Shown: positions 1 through 6,198 of the stretch, piece after piece
Position numbering within the stretch: the first letter of the stretch is position 1
Layout of the letters: every line of letters starts with the position of its first letter
Source of the DNA: an uncultured Porphyromonadaceae bacterium
GTDB taxonomy: Bacteria; Bacteroidota; Bacteroidia; Bacteroidales; Muribaculaceae
Reading direction: 5' to 3'
Assembly: GCA_900551515.1 (NCBI GenBank)
Contig: URWH01000116.1
Location: 1 to 6,198 of the forward strand
DNA length: 6,198 nt
The notes under the pieces: model-generated
Told to the model about the DNA's origin: nothing
Database searches by the model: none
Seen by the model: the letters and a program-made list of their open reading frames with translations, nothing else
Translations under genes and position numbers: made by a program

Positions 1-189
1 ACGCTGATCAAAAAGAACCTGGCATTCAACTGGGGCAACCGGATCACCGTCCGCGTGCTGCCTCCCGTTCCGGCCGAACGGGTCGCCGCGCTGGAGACGC
101 ATGAACTGATGCAGGAGGTGCATGAACGGATGTGCACGGCGCTGGGAGAAGTGAGAAACGAAAAGTTAAAAGTGAAATGTCGCAAATAA
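1..189 (+). CDS. C-terminal fragment of a probable PlsC-family lysophospholipid acyltransferase (5' end outside window)
   Basis: Frame 1 is open from the first base to a TAA at 187-189 and gives 62 residues; the start lies upstream of the window. The visible part holds a basic/hydrophobic stretch with WGNRITVRVLPPV, followed by an amphipathic helix with the pattern ETHELMQEVHERM. This is how many 1-acyl-glycerol-3-phosphate acyltransferases end: a beta strand (VxVlpPi), then a T-x-E-L-M helix. Such enzymes add the second acyl chain to lysophosphatidic acid at the inner membrane. The catalytic HX4D and the EGTR-like motifs would lie upstream, so the family call is an inference from the C-terminus alone. 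The last dozen residues (from V51, strongly basic) are encoded by degenerate 7-bp repeats and do not look like family sequence, so the ancestral stop may have been earlier. A gap of 99 bp separates it from parE. Confidence 0.55.
   Translation, partial: TLIKKNLAFNWGNRITVRVLPPVPAERVAALETHELMQEVHERMCTALGEVRNEKLKVKCRK
151..178 (+). repeat. Degenerate heptamer array, about 4 units of GTGAAAA type, inside the 3' end of the upstream CDS
   Basis: Reading in steps of seven from 151 gives gtgagaa, acgaaaa, gttaaaa, gtgaaat, all variants of GTGAAAA. The array is in frame with the upstream gene and encodes its basic tail. The first 8 bases (151-158, gtgagaaa) are an exact inverted copy of 248-255, so this array and the one at 251-278 face each other across the spacer. 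The repeat structure is directly visible; its origin and role are unknown. Confidence 0.55.
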
Positions 190-222
190 AGGTTGGAACA
201 CGAAAAATTCAAAAAAAGTTGC

Positions 223-252
223 GTTGAACTTCCCGCCGATTTTTTAATTTCT
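223..252 (+). promoter_or_regulatory. Weak candidate Bacteroidota-type promoter upstream of parE
   Basis: The Bacteroidota primary sigma factor consensus is TTTG around -33 and TAnnTTTG around -7. Here gttg at 223-226 is followed after 18 bases by TAATTTCT at 245-252, which keeps the TA and the first two T of the -7 element but lacks the final TG. This would place transcription start near 257-260, inside the heptamer array and about 30 bases before the parE ATG. The match is partial, in a low-complexity region, and could be chance. Confidence 0.2.
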
Positions 253-278
253 CACCTTTCACCTTTCACTTTTCACCT
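251..278 (+). repeat. Four tandem 7-bp repeats (TTCACCT type) just upstream of parE
   Basis: Bases 251-278 divide into ctcacct, ttcacct, ttcactt and ttcacct: four consecutive heptamers that differ from TTCACCT at one position at most. The reverse complement (AGGTGAA) is related to the GTGAAAA-type units at 151-178, so the two arrays are inverted relative to each other. The array ends 10 bases before the parE start and would lie in the parE leader if the promoter is further upstream. Similar short heptamer runs sit in front of other Bacteroidales genes as far as I recall, but I cannot search for them here. Confidence 0.75.
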
Positions 279-288
279 TAATTAAGTT

Positions 289-2223
289 ATGGCAGATTTA
301 CTCAATAATACCAACTCGAACGCAAACAATTACGGCGACGACGCCATCGTGACCCTCTCGCCGAGGGAGCACATCCGCCTGCGCCCCGGCATGTACGTCG
401 GCGTGGTGGGCGACGGTTCGCAGCCCGACGAGGCGCTCTACGTGCTGATCAAGGAGGTCGTGGACAACTCGATAGACGAGTTCCGCATGAATTCGGGCAA
501 GCGGATAGAGATAGATCTCGATGAACATCTGCGTGTTTCGGTGCGCGACTACGGGCGCGGCATTCCCCAGGGAAAGCTTATCGAGGCGGTGAGCGTGCTC
601 AACACGGGTGGAAAATACGACTCGAAGGCGTTCAAGAAATCTGTAGGTCTCAACGGCGTCGGTCTCAAAGCCGTCAATGCCCTCTCGTCAAGTTTCGTGA
701 TCACATCCGTGCGCGACGGCCTCTCAAAAACCGTATGCTATTCGCACGGCGACGTCACCAACGACTATGATCCGGTGCCCACTGAAGAGCCCAACGGCAC
801 TTCAGTCACTTTCTCGCCCGACCCGGAGCTCTTCCGCAACTATCGCTATCGCGAGGAATTCATCAACCCGCTTCTCAAAAACTACACGTTCCTCAACACG
901 GGGCTGACAATCGTGTTCAACGGTCAGCGGATGATCTCGCGCCACGGTCTGCTCGACCTCCTGCGTGATGCCATGACCGACGAGCCCCTCTACCCCATAA
1001 TCCATCTGAAGTCAGAAGAGATCGAAGTGGCCATCACTCACGCCAATCAGTATGGCGAGGAATACTATTCATTTGTCAACGGACAGCACACGACGCAGGG
1101 CGGCACTCATCTGACCGCTTTCAAAGATGCCGTCTCACGCACCGTAAAGGACTATTTCAACAAATCGTCGTTCGAGCCTTCCGACATCCGTTCGGGCATC
1201 GTGGCCGCCATTTCGCTCAAGGTCGAGGAACCGGTGTTTGAGTCGCAGACCAAGACCAAACTCGGTTCGTGCGACATGAGCCCCGAAGGACCCACCGTGG
1301 CAAAATTTGTCGGCGACTTCATCAAAAAAGAGCTCGACGACTATCTGCACCGCGACCTTGCCACCGCCGACATCATCCTGAAAAAGATCCAGGCCAACGA
1401 GCGCGAGCGCCGCGCCATGTCGGGCATCACCAAAAAGGCGCGCGAACAGGCAAAGAAAATCAATCTCCACAATAAGAAACTCCTCGACTGCCGCGTGCAC
1501 CTCAGCGACACGAAAGGCGACGAAGAGAAAAAACTCCAGTCATCAATCTTCATCACCGAGGGCGACTCGGCAGCCGGATCCATCACCAAGATCCGCAACG
1601 TCGAGACACAGGCCGTGTTCTCGCTCCGCGGCAAGCCGAAAAACACCTACGGCAAGACGAAGAAAATGGTTTATGAAAACGAGGAGTTCAACCTCCTGCA
1701 GGCTGCCCTCAACATCGAGGAATCGATCGACAACCTGCGCTACAACAAGGTGATCATAGCCACCGATGCCGATGTCGACGGCATGCACATCCGAATGCTT
1801 CTGCTCACGTTCTTCCTGCAGTTCTTCCCCGACATCATCAAACGTGGTCACATCTACATCCTCCAGACCCCGCTCTTCCGCGTCCGCAACAAAAAGACAT
1901 CGAAACGCAACAGCTCTGCCTCCGGCCAGACACACGACAAGGCCGACGACACCTACTACTGCTATTCCGATGCCGAACGCATCGAGGCTATCAGCCAGCT
2001 CGGAAACAACGCCGAAATCACGCGATTCAAAGGTCTTGGCGAGATATCCCCCGAGGAATTCGCCGCTTTCATCGGCCCTGACATGCGCGCCGACCGCGTG
2101 ACCATCCACAAAGAGGACGGCGTCGCCGAATTGCTCCGCTTCTACATGGGCAAGAACTCCATCGAAAGGCAAAACTTCATCATCGACAATCTCGTTATAG
2201 AGGACGACTCCCAGATTTCATGA
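289..2223 (+). CDS. parE: DNA topoisomerase IV subunit B (ParE), type IIA topoisomerase ATPase/Toprim subunit
   Basis: ParE binds ATP and, with ParC, forms cytoplasmic topoisomerase IV, which decatenates daughter chromosomes and relaxes supercoils. The 644-residue protein has the full domain order. The GHKL ATPase domain shows E56 and N60 (EVVDNSIDE), D87/G89/G91 (DYGRG) and the glycine lid G120-L-N-G-V-G125. The transducer domain carries Q320-T-K322. The Toprim domain has E424-GDSA, D493-A-D495-V-D497-G and RFKGLGE (579-585). ParE is preferred over GyrB because the lid reads VGLNGVG (GyrB usually has GGLHGVG) and the [15 protein letters not shown] stretch matches Bacteroidales ParE as I remember it. 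parC is not in the window. ATG 289 is the only in-frame ATG before M35, and M35 would remove conserved sequence. No Shine-Dalgarno is seen; the leader is AT-rich. Residues about 537-554 form a hydrophilic, Ser/Lys/Asp-rich insertion. The stop overlaps the coaD start. Confidence 0.95.
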   Translation: MADLLNNTNSNANNYGDDAIVTLSPREHIRLRPGMYVGVVGDGSQPDEALYVLIKEVVDNSIDEFRMNSGKRIEIDLDEHLRVSVRDYGRGIPQGKLIEAVSVLNTGGKYDSKAFKKSVGLNGVGLKAVNALSSSFVITSVRDGLSKTVCYSHGDVTNDYDPVPTEEPNGTSVTFSPDPELFRNYRYREEFINPLLKNYTFLNTGLTIVFNGQRMISRHGLLDLLRDAMTDEPLYPIIHLKSEEIEVAITHANQYGEEYYSFVNGQHTTQGGTHLTAFKDAVSRTVKDYFNKSSFEPSDIRSGIVAAISLKVEEPVFESQTKTKLGSCDMSPEGPTVAKFVGDFIKKELDDYLHRDLATADIILKKIQANERERRAMSGITKKAREQAKKINLHNKKLLDCRVHLSDTKGDEEKKLQSSIFITEGDSAAGSITKIRNVETQAVFSLRGKPKNTYGKTKKMVYENEEFNLLQAALNIEESIDNLRYNKVIIATDADVDGMHIRMLLLTFFLQFFPDIIKRGHIYILQTPLFRVRNKKTSKRNSSASGQTHDKADDTYYCYSDAERIEAISQLGNNAEITRFKGLGEISPEEFAAFIGPDMRADRVTIHKEDGVAELLRFYMGKNSIERQNFIIDNLVIEDDSQIS

Positions 2224-2663
2224 AAACAGCCATCTATCCCGGGTCATTCAACCCCTTCACCATAGGGCATCTCGACATTCTGCGTCGCGCGCTGCCGCTT
2301 TTCGGCCACATCACCGTGGTCATTGGCGTCAACCCCGACAAGCAGCATACCGCCGCCGACACCGAAGCGCTTGCCCAACGCATCAACACCGCGCTCGGCA
2401 CCGACGATGCCGTCAGCGTCACGAAGTGGTCGGGTCTGACGGTCGACATCGCCCGCAGCCTCGGCGCCACATGGATGATCCGCGGCGCCCGCACGGCCGC
2501 CGACTTCGACTACGAGCGCAACCTGGCCGACATCAACCGCCGTCTCGCCCCGGATATCGAGACGCTCATTCTCCCCGCCATGCCCGAACTGGCTTGCATC
2601 TCTTCGTCGATGGTGCGCGAACTGGCAGCACATGGCCGCGACACCCGCGACCTTATCGTCTGA
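2220..2663 (+). CDS. coaD: Phosphopantetheine adenylyltransferase (CoaD/PPAT)
   Basis: CoaD transfers AMP from ATP to 4'-phosphopantetheine, giving dephospho-CoA and pyrophosphate, the penultimate step of CoA synthesis, in the cytoplasm. The 147-residue protein is a single nucleotidyltransferase fold. It opens with [12 protein letters not shown], where T14-I-G-H17 is the (T/H)xGH motif, and carries K41, GLTVD (72-76), I-R88-G-A-R91, and late in the chain E123 followed by C126-I-S-S-S130 and VRELA. R88, R91 and the ISSS motif sit at the same numbers as in the E. coli enzyme as I remember it. The start ATG overlaps the parE stop as ATGA (2220-2223), and GAGGA at 2200-2204 is too far away for a usual Shine-Dalgarno, so translational coupling to parE is likely. 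The protein is slightly short: it ends at DLIV, just after the last conserved helix and without the usual VP/IPEG tail. All expected catalytic positions are present. Confidence 0.96.
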   Translation: MKTAIYPGSFNPFTIGHLDILRRALPLFGHITVVIGVNPDKQHTAADTEALAQRINTALGTDDAVSVTKWSGLTVDIARSLGATWMIRGARTAADFDYERNLADINRRLAPDIETLILPAMPELACISSSMVRELAAHGRDTRDLIV

Positions 2664-2716
2664 ACACGCCGCACCGCATTACACATATATAATAATTAGA
2701 TTTTATCATAACCGAC
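2664..2716 (+). promoter_or_regulatory. AT-rich spacer between coaD and the S41 protease; possible leader or weak promoter
   Basis: This 53-bp gap begins GC-rich and turns strongly AT-rich from about 2679 to 2710, in contrast to the coding DNA on both sides. TAGATTTT at 2697-2704 matches the Bacteroidota -7 box TAnnTTTG at all but the last base, but no TTTG lies 19-21 bases upstream, and a start point there would leave almost no leader before ATG 2717. An unstructured A/T-rich initiation region, usual for Bacteroidota genes without a Shine-Dalgarno, is at least as likely. No hairpin plus T-run terminator for coaD is visible. Confidence 0.3.
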
Positions 2717-4324
2717 ATGAATATATCACTCCGCAATCTTATCTTATCTATCGGCATCCTGTTGTTCACACACCCGGCAACGGCACAGACCCTGTCGCCG
2801 GATCAAAAAATACGTTATGCCGACCGCATCATCGAAAACTACTATGTCGACACAGTCAACTCCGACACACTCGCCGAAGAAGCCATCAAAGCCATGCTTC
2901 GCACGCTCGACCCGCACTCATCATACTCCGACCCCGAGGAGACACGGGCTCTCACCGAACCGCTCCAGGGCAATTTCTCCGGCATAGGCATTCAGTTCAG
3001 CCTCATCAACGACACCATCTATGTGATCCAGCCCGTTGTCGGCGGCCCCTGCGACCGCGCCGGCATCGTGGCCGGCGACCGCATCATCGCCGCCAACGAC
3101 ACGATCCTTTCAGGTAAGAAGCTGAAAAACAACGATGTGATGCATCATCTCCGCGGCCCCAAAGGCTCGGAGGTAGTGCTCAGCGTTCTGCGTCACGGCC
3201 GCACGGAGCCCATGACGTTCCGCATCATCCGCGACGACATACCCATCTACAGCGTCGACGCATCTTATATGGTCAACCCCACCACGGGCTATGTCAAGCT
3301 CAGCCGGTTCGCCGAGTCGTCGGCCGAAGAGGTGGCCGAAGCCTGCTCGAAGCTCCGCAAACAGGGCATGAAGGATCTCATCCTCGATTTATCCTACAAT
3401 GGCGGCGGATATCTCAACGCGGCCGTCGAACTCTGTGAACGCATGCTCTCGCCCGGCGATATGATCGTATTCACACGCGGCAGCAAGGTGAACGATGCCG
3501 AATATCACGCCCGCAAAAAACCGCAGCTCGTCAACGGCCGCATCGTGGTCATGGTCAACCAGAGCTCGGCTTCCGCTTCCGAGATCCTTGCCGGTGCGCT
3601 TCAGGACCACGACCGCGCCGTCATCGTCGGCCGCCGCACTTTCGGCAAAGGTCTCGTCCAGCGCCCCTTCCCCTTCCCCGACGGATCTATGATCCGCCTC
3701 ACCGTAGCCCGCTACTACACCCCGTCGGGTCGCTGCATCCAGAAACATTATGATGCCGGCGACAGCGAATCCTACGAAAAAGATCTCCTCAACCGCTACA
3801 ACAGCGGCGAGCTTTACAGTGCCGATTCTGTCGATATCGACCGCACCACCCCCTACTACACGCTCCGCAATCACCGCACCGTCTATGGCGGAGGCGGCAT
3901 AATGCCCGACCGTTTCGTGGCCATCGACACTACTGACATCACCGACTATTCCCGCGATCTGATAGCCAAAGGCGTCTACAATACTTTCGCCCTCAACTAT
4001 CTCGACAATCATCGCGACGAGCTCAAGAAAGCCTACCGCACGGAGGATGCCTTCGTCGACAATTTCGAAGTCACCGACACCCTTCTTAAAGAGTTCACCG
4101 ACCGCGCCGCAACCGAAGGCGTCGCCTTCAACGAGGAGCAGTACGACCGCTCGCTGCCCACCATCAAAGCCGTGCTCAAAGGCATGATCGGCCGCGACCT
4201 CTTCTCCGAATCCACCTATTTCCGCATCATCAACCGCATTGAGCCTGAATACGAGGAAGCCGTCCGCATCATCACCGATCCGGAGCTCTACAACTCGCTT
4301 CTGCAGGCCGACGACAAGAAATGA
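2717..4324 (+). CDS. S41-family C-terminal processing peptidase with PDZ domain, exported
   Basis: A 535-residue tail-specific (Prc/CtpA-type) serine protease, expected to cleave periplasmic or envelope proteins near their C-termini. An N-terminal signal peptide (about 1-23: N2-R6 polar, then a hydrophobic core, then A21-T-A23) predicts cleavage before Q24 and no lipobox Cys. A helical region with TLDPHSSY (63-70) follows, then a PDZ domain at about 87-170, starting at FSGIGIQF and including the AGIVAGDRI loop. In the S41 core, SASASE gives catalytic S286 and TFGKGLVQ gives lysine K311 and Q315. The S-K spacing of 25 and D297 agree with E. coli Prc S430/D441/K455. A long helical C-terminal region (about 355-535) is typical of Bacteroidales members. 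The strand motif reads LDLSYNGGG rather than the usual LDLR-N-x-GG. ATG 2717 gives a complete signal peptide. The substrate is unknown. The stop overlaps the ispD start. Confidence 0.93.
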   Translation: MNISLRNLILSIGILLFTHPATAQTLSPDQKIRYADRIIENYYVDTVNSDTLAEEAIKAMLRTLDPHSSYSDPEETRALTEPLQGNFSGIGIQFSLINDTIYVIQPVVGGPCDRAGIVAGDRIIAANDTILSGKKLKNNDVMHHLRGPKGSEVVLSVLRHGRTEPMTFRIIRDDIPIYSVDASYMVNPTTGYVKLSRFAESSAEEVAEACSKLRKQGMKDLILDLSYNGGGYLNAAVELCERMLSPGDMIVFTRGSKVNDAEYHARKKPQLVNGRIVVMVNQSSASASEILAGALQDHDRAVIVGRRTFGKGLVQRPFPFPDGSMIRLTVARYYTPSGRCIQKHYDAGDSESYEKDLLNRYNSGELYSADSVDIDRTTPYYTLRNHRTVYGGGGIMPDRFVAIDTTDITDYSRDLIAKGVYNTFALNYLDNHRDELKKAYRTEDAFVDNFEVTDTLLKEFTDRAATEGVAFNEEQYDRSLPTIKAVLKGMIGRDLFSESTYFRIINRIEPEYEEAVRIITDPELYNSLLQADDKK

Positions 4325-5013
4325 CACGGCAAGTCAACTGCATCATAGTGGCCGCAGGGAGCGGACGCCGCTTCGGCGCTCCGACGCCCAAACAGTTCTG
4401 CGATCTCGCCGGACGTCCGCTGCTCATGACCACCGTCGAACGTCTGCGCTTCGCGCTGCCCGATGCCCGTATGCTTCTGATTCTTAACGAGAGCTGGGTG
4501 GGGAGATGGCTGGAGATGTGCCGCGAGCACTCGTTCGCATCGCCCGAGATCGTGGCCGGCGGCGACACTCGCCTGCAGTCGGTGGCCAACGCCCTGAACG
4601 CCATCGGCGATTCCGGCGATTCGGTCACACTGGTCCACGACGGCGCGCGCCCGCTCGTCAGCCCGGCGGTGGTCGATGCCGTTGTGAATGCCATTGTCAA
4701 CGATAACGCGCAGGGGGCCATACCGTGCGTTCCGCTCACCGATTCAATCCGGCAGATAGCGCCCGACGGCACATCGCACGCCGCCGACCGTTCGTTGTTC
4801 CGCGCCGTCCAGACGCCGCAGGCCTTCCCCACGGCTCTGCTGAAGCAAGCCTACGCCCTGCCCTCGACACCCCGGATGACCGACGATGCTTCCGTAATGG
4901 AAGGCGCCGGCTTCACCGACATACGCATCGTCGACGGCGATCCGCGCACATTGAAAATCACGCATCCCGCCGACCTGATTCTTGCCGAACAGCTCCTCAG
5001 CCACGACTCATGA
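4321..5013 (+). CDS. ispD: 2-C-methyl-D-erythritol 4-phosphate cytidylyltransferase (IspD)
   Basis: IspD joins CTP and 2-C-methyl-D-erythritol 4-phosphate to give CDP-methylerythritol and pyrophosphate, the third step of the MEP isoprenoid pathway, in the cytoplasm. At 230 residues it has the usual full length. Motifs in order are VAAGSGRRFG with R17 and P-K24-Q (nucleotide binding, equal to R20 and K27 of E. coli), GGDTRLQSV near 81-89, H106-D-G-A-R-P111, PLTDSIR, AVQTPQAF, T187-D-D-A-S191 and LK212IT (equal to E. coli K213). The closely related CDP-ribitol synthases (TarI) share the fold, but TDDAS, HD-x-ARP and the absence of neighbouring teichoic-acid genes support IspD. The start overlaps the protease stop as ATGA (4321-4324) with no Shine-Dalgarno, so coupled translation is likely. 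Its own stop overlaps the recG start in the same way. Other MEP genes are not in the window. Confidence 0.95.
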   Translation: MTRQVNCIIVAAGSGRRFGAPTPKQFCDLAGRPLLMTTVERLRFALPDARMLLILNESWVGRWLEMCREHSFASPEIVAGGDTRLQSVANALNAIGDSGDSVTLVHDGARPLVSPAVVDAVVNAIVNDNAQGAIPCVPLTDSIRQIAPDGTSHAADRSLFRAVQTPQAFPTALLKQAYALPSTPRMTDDASVMEGAGFTDIRIVDGDPRTLKITHPADLILAEQLLSHDS

Positions 5014-6198
5014 AACGTCTGCGTGCCACCGACATCACCTATCTTAAAGGCATAGGGCCACGGCGTGGCGAATTGCTGAAGAAGCAGCTCGACATCCACA
5101 CACTCTACGATCTGCTGTATCATTTCCCGCGGCAGTACATCGACCGCTCTCGCTTCTACACCATTGCGTCGTTTGCCGGCGAGATGCCGTCGGTGCAGGT
5201 GCGCGGCCATTTCATAAGTTTCAATCAGCTCGGCGAAGGCGCCAAGACGCGTCTGGTCGGACTGTTCACCGACGGAACGGCTACGCTGGAGGTAGTGTGG
5301 TTCCGCAACATCCGCAAACTGCGCGAATTCTACCACACGGCGACACCCTATGTGGTGTTCGGGCATCCCTCGGAGTTTTCCGGCCGCTGGAGCATGGTGC
5401 ACCCCGAAATCGATTCGCCCGACTCCATCCAGGCCACGTCGGGGCTCCGCGGCGTGTACCCCCTCACGGAAACGCTACGCAACTGCGGCATCTCATCACG
5501 CAATTTCCACGCATGGGTCCAGACCCTTCTTGCCCAATATTCATCGGAAATCAACGACCCGCTCCCGCTGGAACTCCGACGGCGCTTCCGCCTCATCGAC
5601 CGGCTGACGGCGCTTGCAACCATCCACAATCCGGCCGACAACGAGTCGCTGCATCAGGCACGCCGGCGTCTGAAATTCGAAGAGCTGCTCTATCTGCAGC
5701 TGAACATCATTAGCTATGCCCGGCGGCGGTCGGCCTCGGTCAACGGCCATCGGTTCTCGCGCGTGGGAGAATATTTCAACAACTTCTTTTTCAATCATCT
5801 CCCCTTCCCGCTCACCGACGCACAAAAACGCGTGATCAAGGAGATATACTCCGACATGCGCTCGGGACGCCAGATGAACCGCCTGCTTCAGGGCGATGTC
5901 GGCTCAGGCAAAACGCTCGTAGCACTGATGTGCATGCTCATCGCCCTTGGCAACGGCACGCAGGCATGCCTCATGGCGCCGACCGAGATTCTGGCCACCC
6001 AGCACTTTGAGACGCTGACGCAGCTCGCCGCCCCTATCGGCATCAACGTGAAACTGCTCACCGGCTCGACACCGAAACGGCAGCGCGACGTGATCCACTC
6101 GCAGCTTCTCGACGGGACGCTCCACATACTCATCGGTACACATGCCGTCATCGAGGACAACGTGCAGTTCAGCAACCTCGGCCTTGTGGTGATCGACG
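5010..6198 (+). CDS. recG: ATP-dependent DNA helicase RecG, N-terminal part (3' end outside window)
   Basis: RecG is a superfamily 2 translocase that remodels stalled forks and branched DNA. The frame is open from ATG 5010 to the window edge, giving 396 codons of a protein usually near 700 residues. The start carries the RecG signature LKGIGPRRGELL (12-23), then DLLYHFPRQYIDRS. An OB-fold wedge domain spans about 60-155 and includes FTDGTATLEVVWF. The helicase part shows the Q-like motif LTDAQKRVI (268-276), Walker A GDVGSGKT with K301, MAPTEILATQH (322-332), TGS (351-353) and GTHA (376-379). The last complete codon is D396 of VVID, the first Asp of the motif II DExH box, so the second half of the helicase core and the C-terminus are missing only because the window ends. 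The start overlaps the ispD stop as ATGA (5010-5013). No frameshift is seen in the visible part. Confidence 0.96.
   Translation, partial: MKRLRATDITYLKGIGPRRGELLKKQLDIHTLYDLLYHFPRQYIDRSRFYTIASFAGEMPSVQVRGHFISFNQLGEGAKTRLVGLFTDGTATLEVVWFRNIRKLREFYHTATPYVVFGHPSEFSGRWSMVHPEIDSPDSIQATSGLRGVYPLTETLRNCGISSRNFHAWVQTLLAQYSSEINDPLPLELRRRFRLIDRLTALATIHNPADNESLHQARRRLKFEELLYLQLNIISYARRRSASVNGHRFSRVGEYFNNFFFNHLPFPLTDAQKRVIKEIYSDMRSGRQMNRLLQGDVGSGKTLVALMCMLIALGNGTQACLMAPTEILATQHFETLTQLAAPIGINVKLLTGSTPKRQRDVIHSQLLDGTLHILIGTHAVIEDNVQFSNLGLVVID

Noticed and set aside
216..245. Possible rho-independent terminator for the upstream gene (AAGTT 216-220 pairing with AACTT 227-231, then a T-run at 241-245)
   Set aside because: The stem has only 5 mostly A-U pairs and the T-run begins about 9 bases after it, so it is too weak and badly spaced to call.
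1543..2172. 209-codon open frame on the - strand
   Set aside because: It is antisense to the Toprim half of parE, has low-complexity Val/Asp/Gly-rich translation and no start context or neighbours on that strand.
2200..2204. GAGGA as a Shine-Dalgarno for coaD
   Set aside because: It ends 15 bases before the ATG, beyond the usual distance, and lies within parE codons in a group that rarely uses Shine-Dalgarno pairing.
289..2223. Reading the topoisomerase subunit as GyrB
   Set aside because: The ATP-lid sequence VGLNGVG and other stretches resemble Bacteroidales ParE rather than the GGLHGVG of GyrB. A tree would settle the small remaining doubt.
2632..3117. 161-codon + strand frame crossing the coaD end and the protease start
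   Set aside because: It is out of frame with two well-supported genes, and its Arg/His/Pro-rich translation is typical of a frame-shifted GC-rich gene.
3389..4327. 312-codon open frame on the - strand
   Set aside because: It lies wholly antisense to the S41 protease, whose domains and catalytic residues are clear. Its composition (runs of V, G, A, E, D) is what the complement of GC-rich codons yields, and it shows no recognisable motif.
5297..5713. 138-codon + strand frame within recG
   Set aside because: recG is open across the whole stretch in another frame with continuous family motifs, so this is a shadow frame.
1..6198. A new defence, mobile or multi-gene system
   Set aside because: Every gene belongs to a well-known core family, spacing is tight, and there are no tRNAs, integrase or transposase genes, CRISPR repeats or unexplained stretches over 100 bp.

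Overview
The window holds a compact, single-strand housekeeping cluster from a member of the Bacteroidota, most likely the order Bacteroidales. The family Muribaculaceae is a plausible guess from the GC-rich codon use, but it is not proven. The assignment rests on three things. The proteins resemble Bacteroidales ParE, CoaD, S41 protease and RecG as I remember them. No start has a convincing Shine-Dalgarno sequence. The spacers are AT-rich within otherwise GC-rich DNA. All genes are on the + strand and I see no credible gene on the - strand.

Layout: 1-189 is the 3' end of a gene, probably a PlsC-type lysophospholipid acyltransferase. 190-288 is an AT-rich spacer. Degenerate 7-bp tandem repeats lie on both sides of this spacer in opposite orientation, and one array forms the last codons of the upstream gene. 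289-2223 is parE (topoisomerase IV ATPase/Toprim subunit). 2220-2663 is coaD (phosphopantetheine adenylyltransferase). 2664-2716 is a short AT-rich spacer. 2717-4324 is a secreted S41 C-terminal processing protease with a PDZ domain. 4321-5013 is ispD (MEP isoprenoid pathway). 5010-6198 is the first 396 codons of recG, cut by the window edge within helicase motif II.

Three of the four junctions from parE onward are 4-bp ATGA start/stop overlaps (parE/coaD, protease/ispD, ispD/recG). The fourth gap is only 53 bp and has no visible terminator, so one polycistronic transcript or two abutting ones is likely. The genes do not form one pathway. They cover chromosome decatenation, CoA synthesis, envelope proteolysis, isoprenoid precursor synthesis and fork rescue, so shared expression of core functions is the simplest reading.

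I found no mobile element, CRISPR array, RNA gene or undescribed multi-gene system. The most unusual items are the heptamer repeats around 151-278, a short hydrophilic insertion in the ParE Toprim region, and a variant strand motif in the protease.
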